A stretch of DNA of 6,750 nt from Acidobacteriota bacterium (GTDB lineage: Bacteria > Acidobacteriota > Thermoanaerobaculia > Multivoradales > JAHEKO01): positions 1,887 through 8,636 of the forward strand of contig JAHEKO010000141.1 of assembly GCA_024638355.1 (NCBI GenBank), read 5' to 3'. Below the pieces are notes generated by a model. The model ran no database searches and was not told the DNA's origin. It saw only the letters and a program-made list of their open reading frames with translations. The stretch's first letter is position 1. Every line of letters begins with the position of its first letter. The translations under genes and the position numbers were made by a program. Of the stretch, positions 1 to 5,996 are shown piece after piece.

Positions 1-1068
1 CAGCAGGGTCTGCCGGTGGCTCCGGTCACCGACATGCAGGTCAAGCATGGCGACCTGATCGTCGCCACCCAGGGTCGCTCGTTCTGGATCCTCGACGACC
101 TCACCCCGCTCCACCAGCTGAGCGACGAGGTCGCCGCGGCGAGCGCGTATCTCTTCGCACCCCGGCCGACCCACCGCTTCGGCGGCGGCTTCTCATTCGG
201 CGGCGGCGGCGACGCGGGCGAGAATCCGCCCTCGGGCGTCGTGCTCCGCTACCTGCTGGCCGAGAAACCGGAGGAAGAGGTCACCCTCGAGATTCTCGAC
301 GCCGACGACAACGTGCTGCGTTCCTTTTCGAGCCAGACGCCCGAGAAGCGAGCGCCGAACCCGTTCCGCCGCTTCCTGCCGCCCGGCTTCGGCGGGCCGA
401 AGACCCTCGACACCGAGGCCGGCATGAACAGCTGGAGCTGGGACATGCGCCTACCCGACGCCGAGCTGGTGGACGACGCGGTGCTGTGGGGCATCGGCCG
501 CGGGCCGCAGGTGCCCCCCGGCAGCTACCGGGCGCGGCTGGCGATGGGCGAATGGAGTGAAACGGTCGACTTCGAGATCGTGCCCGACCCGCGGCTCGAC
601 ACCACTCCGGAGGATTACCAGGCGCAATTCGACCTGGCGAAGCGGATCTGGGAGAGCCTGACCGAGAGCCACGAGGCGCTCGGCAAGCTGCGCGACGTGC
701 GAACCCAGGTCGAGGACCTGACCCGGCGGCTCGACGAGGCGGACGAGGGCGAGGGCCTCGCCGAAGCCGCCGAGGCGATCGAGACGAGGCTGGCCTCGAT
801 CGAGGACCGCATCTACCAGACCCGGAGCGAGGCGACCCAGGACGTGCTCAACTTCCCGCCCAAGCTCGACAACCAGTTCCTCGGGCTGATGGGCGCGGTC
901 GAGAGCTCCGACTCGCCACCGACGGCGGGCGCGGTCGAGCGCTTCAACGACCTGCGCGCCGAGCTCGATGCCCTCCTCGCCGAGCTCGAGGAGTGCAAGA
1001 ACACCGAGGTCGCCGAGTTCAACCGGCTGGTGGCCGAGAAGGAGATTCCGGCGGTCATCGTGCAGTAG
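1..1068 (+). CDS. Sortilin/VPS10-like beta-propeller 'glycosyl hydrolase' (WD40/YVTN/BNR-like repeat protein), C-terminal part
   Basis: The frame is open from the first base (it begins QQGLPVAPVTD), so the start lies outside the window. The GTG at 16 is only an internal Val. 355 residues are visible. The opening segment, HGDLIVATQGRSFWILDD (about residues 16-33), is the last blade of the sortilin-like propeller family often annotated as glycosyl hydrolase. A Phe/Gly-rich linker follows (about 57-72). Next is a beta-sandwich module (about 75-195) with the family-typical ENPPSGVVLRYLL, MNSWSWDMR, VPPGSYRARL and DFEIVPDPR stretches. The end is a helical, Glu/Leu-rich coiled-coil region (about 205-345) closing on EIPAVIVQ, which looks like an intact C-terminus. 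These proteins are usually exported. The enzymatic role implied by the 'glycosyl hydrolase' label is unproven, and no catalytic residues can be identified here. Family call confident, function unknown. Confidence 0.85.
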   Translation, partial: QQGLPVAPVTDMQVKHGDLIVATQGRSFWILDDLTPLHQLSDEVAAASAYLFAPRPTHRFGGGFSFGGGGDAGENPPSGVVLRYLLAEKPEEEVTLEILDADDNVLRSFSSQTPEKRAPNPFRRFLPPGFGGPKTLDTEAGMNSWSWDMRLPDAELVDDAVLWGIGRGPQVPPGSYRARLAMGEWSETVDFEIVPDPRLDTTPEDYQAQFDLAKRIWESLTESHEALGKLRDVRTQVEDLTRRLDEADEGEGLAEAAEAIETRLASIEDRIYQTRSEATQDVLNFPPKLDNQFLGLMGAVESSDSPPTAGAVERFNDLRAELDALLAELEECKNTEVAEFNRLVAEKEIPAVIVQ

Positions 1069-1070
1069 CT

Positions 1071-1104
1071 CGGGGGGCCCTCCCCCGTCCGAACGAGGCC
1101 GGAC
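1071..1104 (+). terminator. Tandem GC hairpins just after the propeller gene (possible terminator)
   Basis: Two nucleotides after the TAG stop, CGGGGG (1071-1076) pairs with CCCCCG (1082-1087) around the 5-nt loop GCCCT. A second stem, GTCCG (1087-1091) with CGGAC (1100-1104), follows and shares one base with the first, so the two may be alternative or stacked. There is no U-tract after either stem, so this is not a textbook intrinsic terminator. Position and stability suggest transcript-end formation or 3'-end protection. This is an inference. Confidence 0.35.
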
Positions 1105-1178
1105 GGCGTCCCCTGACCCCATACCCACAGGCCCTCACCTGCCATGGAGGAGTGCCGAATCCACAACTCCACCGCCAT

Positions 1179-1268
1179 GGAAGGGTTCGAAAGGGAGAGG
1201 GCTCTCCCCTTTCTCCAAGACCGGAGGGGTCTGAAAAGACGAGGGTCCTGGCCCTCCCCTTTCTCCAA
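1179..1268. repeat. Imperfect tandem repeat (two copies of about 40-46 bp), hairpin-forming
   Basis: Copy A spans 1179-1218 and copy B 1223-1268. Each begins with a purine-rich 23-mer (1179-1201 and 1223-1245) matching at 17 of 23 positions, and each ends with the identical 15-mer CTCCCCTTTCTCCAA (1204-1218 and 1254-1268). The gap between the two parts is 2 nt in copy A and 8 nt in copy B. In both copies the purine part pairs with the start of the pyrimidine part: GGGAGA (1193-1198) with TCTCCC (1203-1208), and GAGGG (1241-1245) with CCCTC (1252-1256). A further stem, AGACC (1218-1222) with GGTCT (1228-1232), carries GGAGG in its loop. The element fills much of the 254-nt spacer, in which I see no gene. 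It resembles dispersed REP-like intergenic repeats, but copy number elsewhere cannot be judged from this window. Confidence 0.6.
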
Positions 1269-1322
1269 AAGTGGCGCATTCAACAGACTACATCGCCCGG
1301 CAGCCCATACCCTGTTGGAGCG

Positions 1323-2018
1323 ATGGACCGCAGGCACACAGGGTGGTGTATTGCAAGCTTCTGCCTCGTCTTGGCGGTCACGGCTCCGGCCGTGGCCGCC
1401 AAGAAGTTCTCGATCGACACCACGCCGGTCAAGAACGGCCGCGTGTTCGTCGACGGCAAGTTCGTCGGCGTCGCCCCGGTCAAGGTCGAGCTCAAGCTCA
1501 AGAAGCACGAGGTGGCTACCGTCACCGCCGAGAAGGCAGGCGCCCTCGGGCTCTGGGACCGCCAGGTCACCAAAGACGAGAAGGGCACGGTCTACGTTCG
1601 CCTCGAGGAGAACGTCGTGCTCGACGAGACCGAGGAGTCGGACGTCGCCAACACCTGGCTCACCATCACCCCCAAGCTCACCCGGCAGCGCGACAGCTCG
1701 GTCGACGAGGACGCGGTCTGGCAGCGCATCGTGAGCGTCGTCACCGACAACTTCGCCGACCTCGAGCAGCTCGACCGCTCGAGCTTCTACCTGCGCACCG
1801 CCTGGCGCGTGCGCCGCTTCCCTCACTCGGTGATGCGTAACCGCCTGGTGGTCAAGCGCGGCGTCACCGACCAGCTCTCCATCCGCGTCCAGCTCGAGAG
1901 CTTCGAGATGGTGAGCGCCGACAACGATTTCAAGATGGACGACGATCTCTTCGTTCCGACCTCCCGCATCTTCTCGGACGACAAAGAGACGATCGACTAC
2001 CTGAGGGATCAGCTGTAG
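1323..2018 (+). CDS. Secreted PEGA-like domain protein of unknown function
   Basis: 231 aa, starting at ATG 1323, with GGAG at 1317-1320 only 2 nt upstream (a tight ribosome-binding site). The start is chosen because it directly precedes a Sec-type signal peptide: MDRRH, then a hydrophobic stretch at about 8-22, then APAVAA with likely cleavage after Ala25 or Ala26. There is no lipobox, since Cys9 and Cys14 lie inside the hydrophobic core. Residues about 38-60, with VFVDGKFVGVAPVKVEL, resemble a PEGA motif, a small beta module common in exported and surface proteins. A charged linker at about 95-110 (EENVVLDETEESD) leads to a C-terminal domain (about 111-231) containing AVWQRIVSVVTDNF, SSFYLRTAWRV and RLVVKRGVTDQLSIRVQL. 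This pattern suggests an alpha/beta fold of the kind seen in envelope lipoproteins, but I cannot assign it to a family. The gene stands alone, between the structured spacer and a convergent neighbour. Gene call solid, function unknown. Confidence 0.85.
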   Translation: MDRRHTGWCIASFCLVLAVTAPAVAAKKFSIDTTPVKNGRVFVDGKFVGVAPVKVELKLKKHEVATVTAEKAGALGLWDRQVTKDEKGTVYVRLEENVVLDETEESDVANTWLTITPKLTRQRDSSVDEDAVWQRIVSVVTDNFADLEQLDRSSFYLRTAWRVRRFPHSVMRNRLVVKRGVTDQLSIRVQLESFEMVSADNDFKMDDDLFVPTSRIFSDDKETIDYLRDQL

Positions 2019-2056
2019 ATCGGGACGCCCGGCACGGGTCCGGTCGCCACGGCGAG

Positions 2057-2073
2057 CGCCCCCGGTGGGGGCG
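2057..2073. terminator. GC hairpin between convergent genes (possible bidirectional terminator)
   Basis: CGCCCCC (2057-2063) and GGGGGCG (2067-2073) form a perfect 7-bp stem around the loop GGT, in the 61-nt spacer between two converging stop codons. A smaller stem, CCCG (2028-2031) with CGGG (2035-2038), lies just upstream. No T-run follows on either strand, so Rho-independent termination is uncertain. The placement is what one expects for a shared terminator. Confidence 0.4.
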
Positions 2074-2079
2074 ATCCGA

Positions 2080-3222
2080 TCACCCGAGCAGGAACGCCAC
2101 CGCGATCCCGGCGTACGTTCCCAGCGCGTAGCCGAGAAGGCCAACCATCGCGCCGGGCAGCGCCAGGTCGGGGCGCTTGCGGGCGACGGCGAGGGCGATG
2201 GCGGTGGACGGCCCGCCGACGGCGGCCTGGGAGGCGATCGCGGTGGTCTCGACATCGAAGCGCACCAGGCGCGCGACGACGAACAGCAGCAGGCCGTGCA
2301 CCGCGACGACGACCGCGGCGAAGTAGAAGACCTGGATGCCCACCGCGAGGATCTGGTCGACTCGCGAGCCGATGCCGATGACGGCGAAGAAGAGGTGAAG
2401 CGCCAGGGTGCCCAGCTGCAGAGCGCCCGGGAGTGCGCGCACCCTGGGAACCTGCGCGACGATCAGGGCGAAGGTCGTGAGCCAGATCACCGAGGGCACC
2501 GCCGGCGTCAGCGCCGCCGCTCGCTCGGCCGCGAGGACGACGGCGAGCGCCAGACCGGCGAGCGCCAGGAGGTCGAGCACCCGGAAGCCGACCGAGGCGT
2601 GCATCGGATCGGCGAAGTCGATCTCCTCGCCATCGACGTCGCCCCCGGCGCTCGGCGGCGCGGTGAAGAAGCGCCCGAGCCAGACCGGCAGCAGCAGGGT
2701 GGCCCCCACCCAGACGCCGGTGACCAGGTTGTCGGCGGCGGTCGCCGCCGCGAAGAGAGTGCCCGAGAGCCCGACCGCGCGCCCGACGGAGACGAAGTTG
2801 AGGCTGCCGCCGGAGTAGGTCCCGGTCATGACGCCCGCGAGCCGCCAGCCGTCCTCGGGGAAGAAGGACCCGAGCAGCGTGAACGCGGTCAGCGCCCCGG
2901 TCGCGGTCGCGGCGACGGCAATCAGGAACGCGCCCAGCATCCGCGGTCCGGCGACCTTGAGATCGTGCAGGTCGACGGCGAAGAGCAGCCAGACGATCGC
3001 CAGCGAGGTGATCGGGCCGCCGATCAGGCCGTAGACGCCCGAAGTGACCGGCACCAGGTCGAGATTGGCCAGTAGCGCGCCGAACAGGATGACCAACAGG
3101 CTCGCGCCCATCTTGGCCGCCCAGCCGAACCTGCGGGCGAGCCAGAACGAGAGCGCGGTGATGGCGACGATCACCGTCGTCAGCGCGAGCGGGTCCTGGA
3201 TCACGAGGCCCGACTCTCTCAC
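2080..3222 (-). CDS. DUF819 family integral membrane protein
   Basis: 380 aa from GTG 3222 to TGA 2080-2082. The protein is hydrophobic almost throughout, with roughly ten or more membrane segments and one hydrophilic loop at about 188-210 (GGDVDGEEIDFADP). Family signatures are present: TGTYSGGSLNF (133-143), AADNL (162-166), AVGGPSTA (334-341) and GLLGYALGTYAG (361-372). The paired Gly-rich breaks in the N- and C-halves recall transporters with an internal duplication, but no substrate is established for DUF819 and none is inferred here. The start is ambiguous. GTG 3222 has no visible Shine-Dalgarno, whereas an in-frame GTG at 3204 is preceded by GAGAG at a 9-nt spacing and would give MIQDPLALTTV..., a better-looking N-terminus. 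The gene is divergent from the DUF2207 gene and convergent with the PEGA-like gene. Length and C-terminus look complete. Confidence 0.88.
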   Translation of the reverse strand: MRESGLVIQDPLALTTVIVAITALSFWLARRFGWAAKMGASLLVILFGALLANLDLVPVTSGVYGLIGGPITSLAIVWLLFAVDLHDLKVAGPRMLGAFLIAVAATATGALTAFTLLGSFFPEDGWRLAGVMTGTYSGGSLNFVSVGRAVGLSGTLFAAATAADNLVTGVWVGATLLLPVWLGRFFTAPPSAGGDVDGEEIDFADPMHASVGFRVLDLLALAGLALAVVLAAERAAALTPAVPSVIWLTTFALIVAQVPRVRALPGALQLGTLALHLFFAVIGIGSRVDQILAVGIQVFYFAAVVVAVHGLLLFVVARLVRFDVETTAIASQAAVGGPSTAIALAVARKRPDLALPGAMVGLLGYALGTYAGIAVAFLLG

Positions 3223-3227
3223 AGCGA

Positions 3228-3256
3228 TTCGAACCGCCAGCGGCAGCCGCTAGAAT
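3228..3256 (+). promoter_or_regulatory. Candidate sigma70-type promoter for the DUF2207-dehalogenase pair
   Basis: TAGAAT (3251-3256) matches the -10 consensus TATAAT at five of six positions. A weak -35 candidate, TTCGAA (3228-3233, three of six), lies exactly 17 nt upstream. Transcription would then begin near 3263, inside the palindrome at 3255-3279, leaving a 5' leader of about 15 nt before ATG 3278. Between the two boxes AGCGG (3239-3243) pairs with CCGCT (3247-3251). The -35 box is poor and sigma preferences in this lineage are not known to me, so this is tentative. Confidence 0.25.
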
Positions 3257-3279
3257 GGTCGCCACCGAGTGGCGACCAT
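3255..3279. repeat. Perfect 11-bp inverted repeat overlapping the DUF2207 start codon
   Basis: The left arm ATGGTCGCCAC (3255-3265) is the exact reverse complement of the right arm GTGGCGACCAT (3269-3279), around the 3-nt loop CGA. The right arm includes the alternative GTG start (3269) and the first two bases of ATG 3278. It could be a dimeric-regulator operator on DNA, or an RNA hairpin masking the start codon and the GAGTGG-like ribosome-binding site (3267-3272). It sits in the only spacer between two divergent genes, so it could act on both. Confidence 0.7.
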
Positions 3280-5083
3280 GTCGATCTTCCGCACCCTGGC
3301 CGCGGCGCTTGTCTGCGCCTGTCTGGCGACGGCCCCGGCCGCCGCCGACAAGTCGTATTCGATCATCGGGCTGCACATCGAGGCCTGGGTCCAGAACGAC
3401 GGCTCGCTGCGCGTCGAGGAGGAGATCACCTACTCCTTCCGCGGCTCGTTCAGCTACGCCTTCCGCGAGATCAAGACCGAGCGCGGCGAGAGCCTGCGGG
3501 ACTTCTCGGTGTCCGACGAGGAGTACGGCGGCTACCGGCAGGCGCGGGGCAAGGAGCGAGGGAGCTTCTCGGTCGACGCCGGCCGCCGCAAGACCACCAT
3601 CACCTGGCACTACAGCGCCTACAACGAGGTCCGCAGTTTCGTCTTCGGTTACACCGTGGACGGGGTGGTCAAGCGCTACTCCGACGTGGTCGAGCTCTAC
3701 TACAAGTTCGTCGGCGCCGAGTGGGATCGGCAGATCGCCGCGGTCAGCGTCCGCCTCCACCCGATCGCGGGCGTCGACGGCCGTGAGGTGCGGGCGTGGG
3801 CCCACGGGCCGCTGCACGGCTACGTCTCGGTGCCGGGCGACGGCTCGGCCTTCCTGAGCGTCGCGCCGCTGCCGGCCAAGACGTTCTGGGAGGCGCGGGT
3901 GGTCTATCCCGAGTCGGCCCTTCCCGACGTCTCCTTCGAGGGTGTCGAGTCGCGTCTCGACCGGATCCTGGCCGAGGAGGCCGAGTGGGCCGAGGAGGCC
4001 AACGCGAAACGCGCGGCCCAGGCGCGGCGCAACGAAGTCAAGCCGGTTCTGCTCAAGACCTCGATGTTTCTCGGTCTGGGCGGCCTGATCGTCTGGGCAC
4101 TGATCTTCCGGCGCCACGCCTGGCCGCACCGGCCGGCCCTGACGCGCGCTCCGGGCGAGATTCCCGACGACATGCCGCCGGCGCTCGTGGTCTGGCTCCT
4201 GCGCCGGCACGACGTCGGCGCGATGTTCACCAGCACCCTGCTCGACCTCGCGCGGCGCGGTCACTTCGAGATCGCCGAGGAAGAGAAGACGCACCGGGTG
4301 CCGTTCTTCGGCAGCTTCACCCGCCGCGACTACTCCTTTCGCGGAACCGGCAGGAGCCGCGAGGAGCTTCGGCCCTTCGAGATCGAGCTCCTCTCTTTTC
4401 TCGACGGCTTCGCCGATGCGGAGGGCGGGCTGCGCATGTCGGACTTCCGCAAGGCGGCACGGAAGGAGCGCTCGCGAATGCTGACCTTCGTCAGCGCCTG
4501 GCGCAAGACCCTCAAGGCGCGGGCCGACGCCCTCGGCTGGCGCGAGGTGGCGCCGGCGGCGGTGCTGCGCTTCAACATCCTCTGCGGCCTGGGGATCAGC
4601 CTCCTCGGCATCGGGATCTGCATCTGGAACCGCTCGGAGGCGGGCGTGCCGGCGATCCTCCTGGGCTTCCTCCAGGCGGCGCTCAGCGTCGCCCTGCGCC
4701 GGCTCTCTCCGGAGGGCAAGCGCGAATACCTGCACTGGAAGGGCTTCCGCAAGCACCTGAGCTCGCTCTCCAAGATGCTCGGCCCGCCGTCGCTCACCTC
4801 GGGCGATTGGGAGCGCTATCTGGTCTACGCCGTCGCCCTCGGCATGCACAAGAAGGCCCTGCCGGCGCTCGAGCGGCTGGCGCCGGAGGGGCAGCGATCG
4901 CCGGTCTGGTACGCGCCGCTCCACGGCCGTTCGGCGGCGGCCGATCTCGGTCAGATGAGCCAGGGGATCTCGGCCATGGCCAGCTCCGTGTCGTCCTCGT
5001 TCAGCTCGGCCACCGGCTCGAGCGGAGGCGCGAGCGGAGGCGGCGGAGGCGGAGGCGGCGGGGGTGGCGGCGGCGCCGGCTGA
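3278..5083 (+). CDS. DUF2207 domain-containing (YciQ-like) membrane protein
   Basis: 601 aa from ATG 3278. An in-frame GTG at 3269 would add three residues. ATG is preferred because GAGTGG (3267-3272) sits 5 nt upstream and the product opens with a clean signal peptide (MSIFRTLAAALVCACLATAPAAA, cleavage near residue 23). The extracytoplasmic DUF2207 domain spans about 26-220, with NDGSLRVEEEITYSF, FREI, TITWHYSA and VVELYYKFVG typical of the family. A Glu/Ala-rich helix (about 225-255) leads to a membrane segment at about 258-277. A cytoplasmic region with DDMPPALVVWLLRR and LLDLARRGHFEI follows, then two more membrane segments (about 428-449 and 457-473), the conserved HWKGFRKHLSSL and WERYLVYAVALG, and a Ser/Ala stretch ending in 13 consecutive glycines plus Ala-Gly. 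Domain order and length are normal for the family, whose function is unknown. It is the first gene of a likely pair with the dehalogenase. Confidence 0.92.
   Translation: MSIFRTLAAALVCACLATAPAAADKSYSIIGLHIEAWVQNDGSLRVEEEITYSFRGSFSYAFREIKTERGESLRDFSVSDEEYGGYRQARGKERGSFSVDAGRRKTTITWHYSAYNEVRSFVFGYTVDGVVKRYSDVVELYYKFVGAEWDRQIAAVSVRLHPIAGVDGREVRAWAHGPLHGYVSVPGDGSAFLSVAPLPAKTFWEARVVYPESALPDVSFEGVESRLDRILAEEAEWAEEANAKRAAQARRNEVKPVLLKTSMFLGLGGLIVWALIFRRHAWPHRPALTRAPGEIPDDMPPALVVWLLRRHDVGAMFTSTLLDLARRGHFEIAEEEKTHRVPFFGSFTRRDYSFRGTGRSREELRPFEIELLSFLDGFADAEGGLRMSDFRKAARKERSRMLTFVSAWRKTLKARADALGWREVAPAAVLRFNILCGLGISLLGIGICIWNRSEAGVPAILLGFLQAALSVALRRLSPEGKREYLHWKGFRKHLSSLSKMLGPPSLTSGDWERYLVYAVALGMHKKALPALERLAPEGQRSPVWYAPLHGRSAAADLGQMSQGISAMASSVSSSFSSATGSSGGASGGGGGGGGGGGGGAG
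5036..5074 (+). repeat. GGN-codon tract encoding poly-glycine
   Basis: Thirteen successive glycine codons, mostly GGC and GGA with single GGG and GGT, form a low-complexity run at the 3' end of the DUF2207 gene. Gly-rich tails are usual in this family, so the tract is genuine coding sequence. Its repetitive nature makes it prone to replication slippage and to sequencing error. A length change that is not a multiple of three would shift the frame close to the stop. Confidence 0.8.
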
Positions 5084-5088
5084 TGCCG

Positions 5089-5094
5089 GGGAGG
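5089..5094 (+). promoter_or_regulatory. Strong Shine-Dalgarno setting the dehalogenase start
   Basis: GGGAGG lies 5 nt before ATG 5100, within the 16-nt gap after the DUF2207 stop (TGA 5081-5083). It decides the start: residues encoded upstream in the same frame (from 5064) come from the poly-Gly region of the previous gene, whereas MTIEALRTPDERF from 5100 matches the usual N-terminus of subfamily-I dehalogenases. Confidence 0.75.
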
Positions 5095-5099
5095 TGGAG

Positions 5100-5996
5100 A
5101 TGACGATCGAGGCACTCAGGACACCGGACGAGCGGTTCGAGGAGCTGCCCGCCTTCCCCTTCGCCCCGTCCTATCTGGATGACCTCCCAGGCTACGAAGG
5201 GCTACGCGTGCACTTCGTCGACGAGGGCCAAGGCGACGTCACCTTTCTCTGCCTCCACGGCCAGCCCACCTGGTCGTTCCTCTACCGCAAGATGATCCCG
5301 CCACTGGCCGCCGCCGGCCGCGTCGTGGCGCCCGACCTCTTCGGCTTCGGCCGCTCGGACAAGCCGGTCGACGACGCGGCCTACACCTTCGACTTCCACC
5401 GCGGCTCGCTGATCGCCTTCATCGAGCGCCTCGATCTCGAGCGGCTCACCCTGGTGGTGCACGACTGGGGCGGCCTTCTCGGGCTCACCCTGCCGATGGA
5501 GATGCCGGAGCGCATCGAGCGGCTGGTGATCATGAACACCGGGATCGGCACCGGCGAGATGCGGCTGGGCAAGGGGTTCCTCGAGTGGCGGGCCTGGGTG
5601 AATGCCCACCCCGACATGGAGGTCGGCAAGCTCATGGCGCGCGCCTGCCCGAGCCTCACACCCGCCGAGAGCGCCGCGTACGACGCTCCCTTTCCCGATG
5701 CCCGCCACAAGGGAGGCGTACGGCGCTTCCCGAATCTGGTTCCCGAAGACGTCGATGCCGACGGCGCCGCGCTGTCGCGGCGCGCGCGCGACTTCCTACG
5801 CGACCAGTGGGCCGGGCCGGTGTTCATGGCCGTCGGCATGAAGGACCCGGTCCTCGGCCCGCCCGCCATGCGCCTCCTCCGGCGCTCGATCCGTGGCTGC
5901 CCGGAGCCGATGAAGATCGACGAGGCCGGCCACTTCGTGCCCGAGTGGGGCGACCGGGTCGCCGCCGCCGCGCTCGCCGCCTTCGAAAGCGCCTAG
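5100..5996 (+). CDS. dhmA: Haloalkane dehalogenase, subfamily HLD-I (DhlA/DhmA-like), EC 3.8.1.5
   Basis: 298 aa alpha/beta-hydrolase. The family hydrolyses carbon-halogen bonds, giving an alcohol, halide and a proton through a covalent ester on an Asp nucleophile. Expected residues are present: Asp122 nucleophile and halide-binding Trp123 in VHDWGG (120-125), oxyanion-loop HGQPTW (53-58), second halide-binding Trp163 in GFLEW, acid Asp249 in GMKD, and base His278 in AGHF. The N-terminus (RTPDERF, SYLDDLPGYEGLR) and ERLDLERLTLVV closely follow Xanthobacter DhlA as I remember it. Differences from DhlA are Gln55 for Glu56, His121 for Gln123, and about 10 fewer residues between Asn146 and Trp163 in the cap. 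There is no signal peptide, so the enzyme is probably cytoplasmic. It follows the DUF2207 gene by 16 nt and is probably co-transcribed. The substrate cannot be predicted. The symbol follows the DhmA-type subfamily and does not imply 1,2-dichloroethane use. Confidence 0.93.
   Translation: MTIEALRTPDERFEELPAFPFAPSYLDDLPGYEGLRVHFVDEGQGDVTFLCLHGQPTWSFLYRKMIPPLAAAGRVVAPDLFGFGRSDKPVDDAAYTFDFHRGSLIAFIERLDLERLTLVVHDWGGLLGLTLPMEMPERIERLVIMNTGIGTGEMRLGKGFLEWRAWVNAHPDMEVGKLMARACPSLTPAESAAYDAPFPDARHKGGVRRFPNLVPEDVDADGAALSRRARDFLRDQWAGPVFMAVGMKDPVLGPPAMRLLRRSIRGCPEPMKIDEAGHFVPEWGDRVAAAALAAFESA

Noticed and set aside
16..18. GTG 16 as a true start of the propeller gene
   Set aside because: The frame is open to base 1 and the protein there is already inside a propeller blade, so the gene is cut by the window edge.
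1179..1268. CRISPR array
   Set aside because: Only two imperfect copies with no regular unique spacers and no cas genes in the window.
1144..1734. Plus-strand open frame beginning at the CCATGG in the spacer
   Set aside because: It passes into a Ser/Arg-rich alternate frame of the PEGA-like gene. The spacer part is explained by repeats and hairpins.
813..2255. 480-aa minus-strand open frame opposite the propeller and PEGA-like genes
   Set aside because: Low-complexity Arg/Pro/Ser/Leu composition, antisense to two genes with recognisable domains, and it runs through the hairpin-rich spacer. It is a GC artefact.
2065..3075. 336-aa plus-strand open frame opposite the DUF819 gene
   Set aside because: Extremely rich in Arg, Gly, Asp, Glu and Gln with no recognisable motif. 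It mirrors the codon bias of the membrane protein on the other strand.
2009..4924. Very long minus-strand open frame (971 aa) spanning both the DUF819 and DUF2207 genes
   Set aside because: It overlaps two well-supported genes, is dominated by Arg, Gly, Ala, Pro and Asp with no domain, and is explained by scarce stop codons in GC-rich antisense frames.
3796..5103. 435-aa plus-strand open frame inside the DUF2207 gene
   Set aside because: Arg/Gly/Ala-rich alternate frame of a gene with clear family motifs. No independent start signal or domain.
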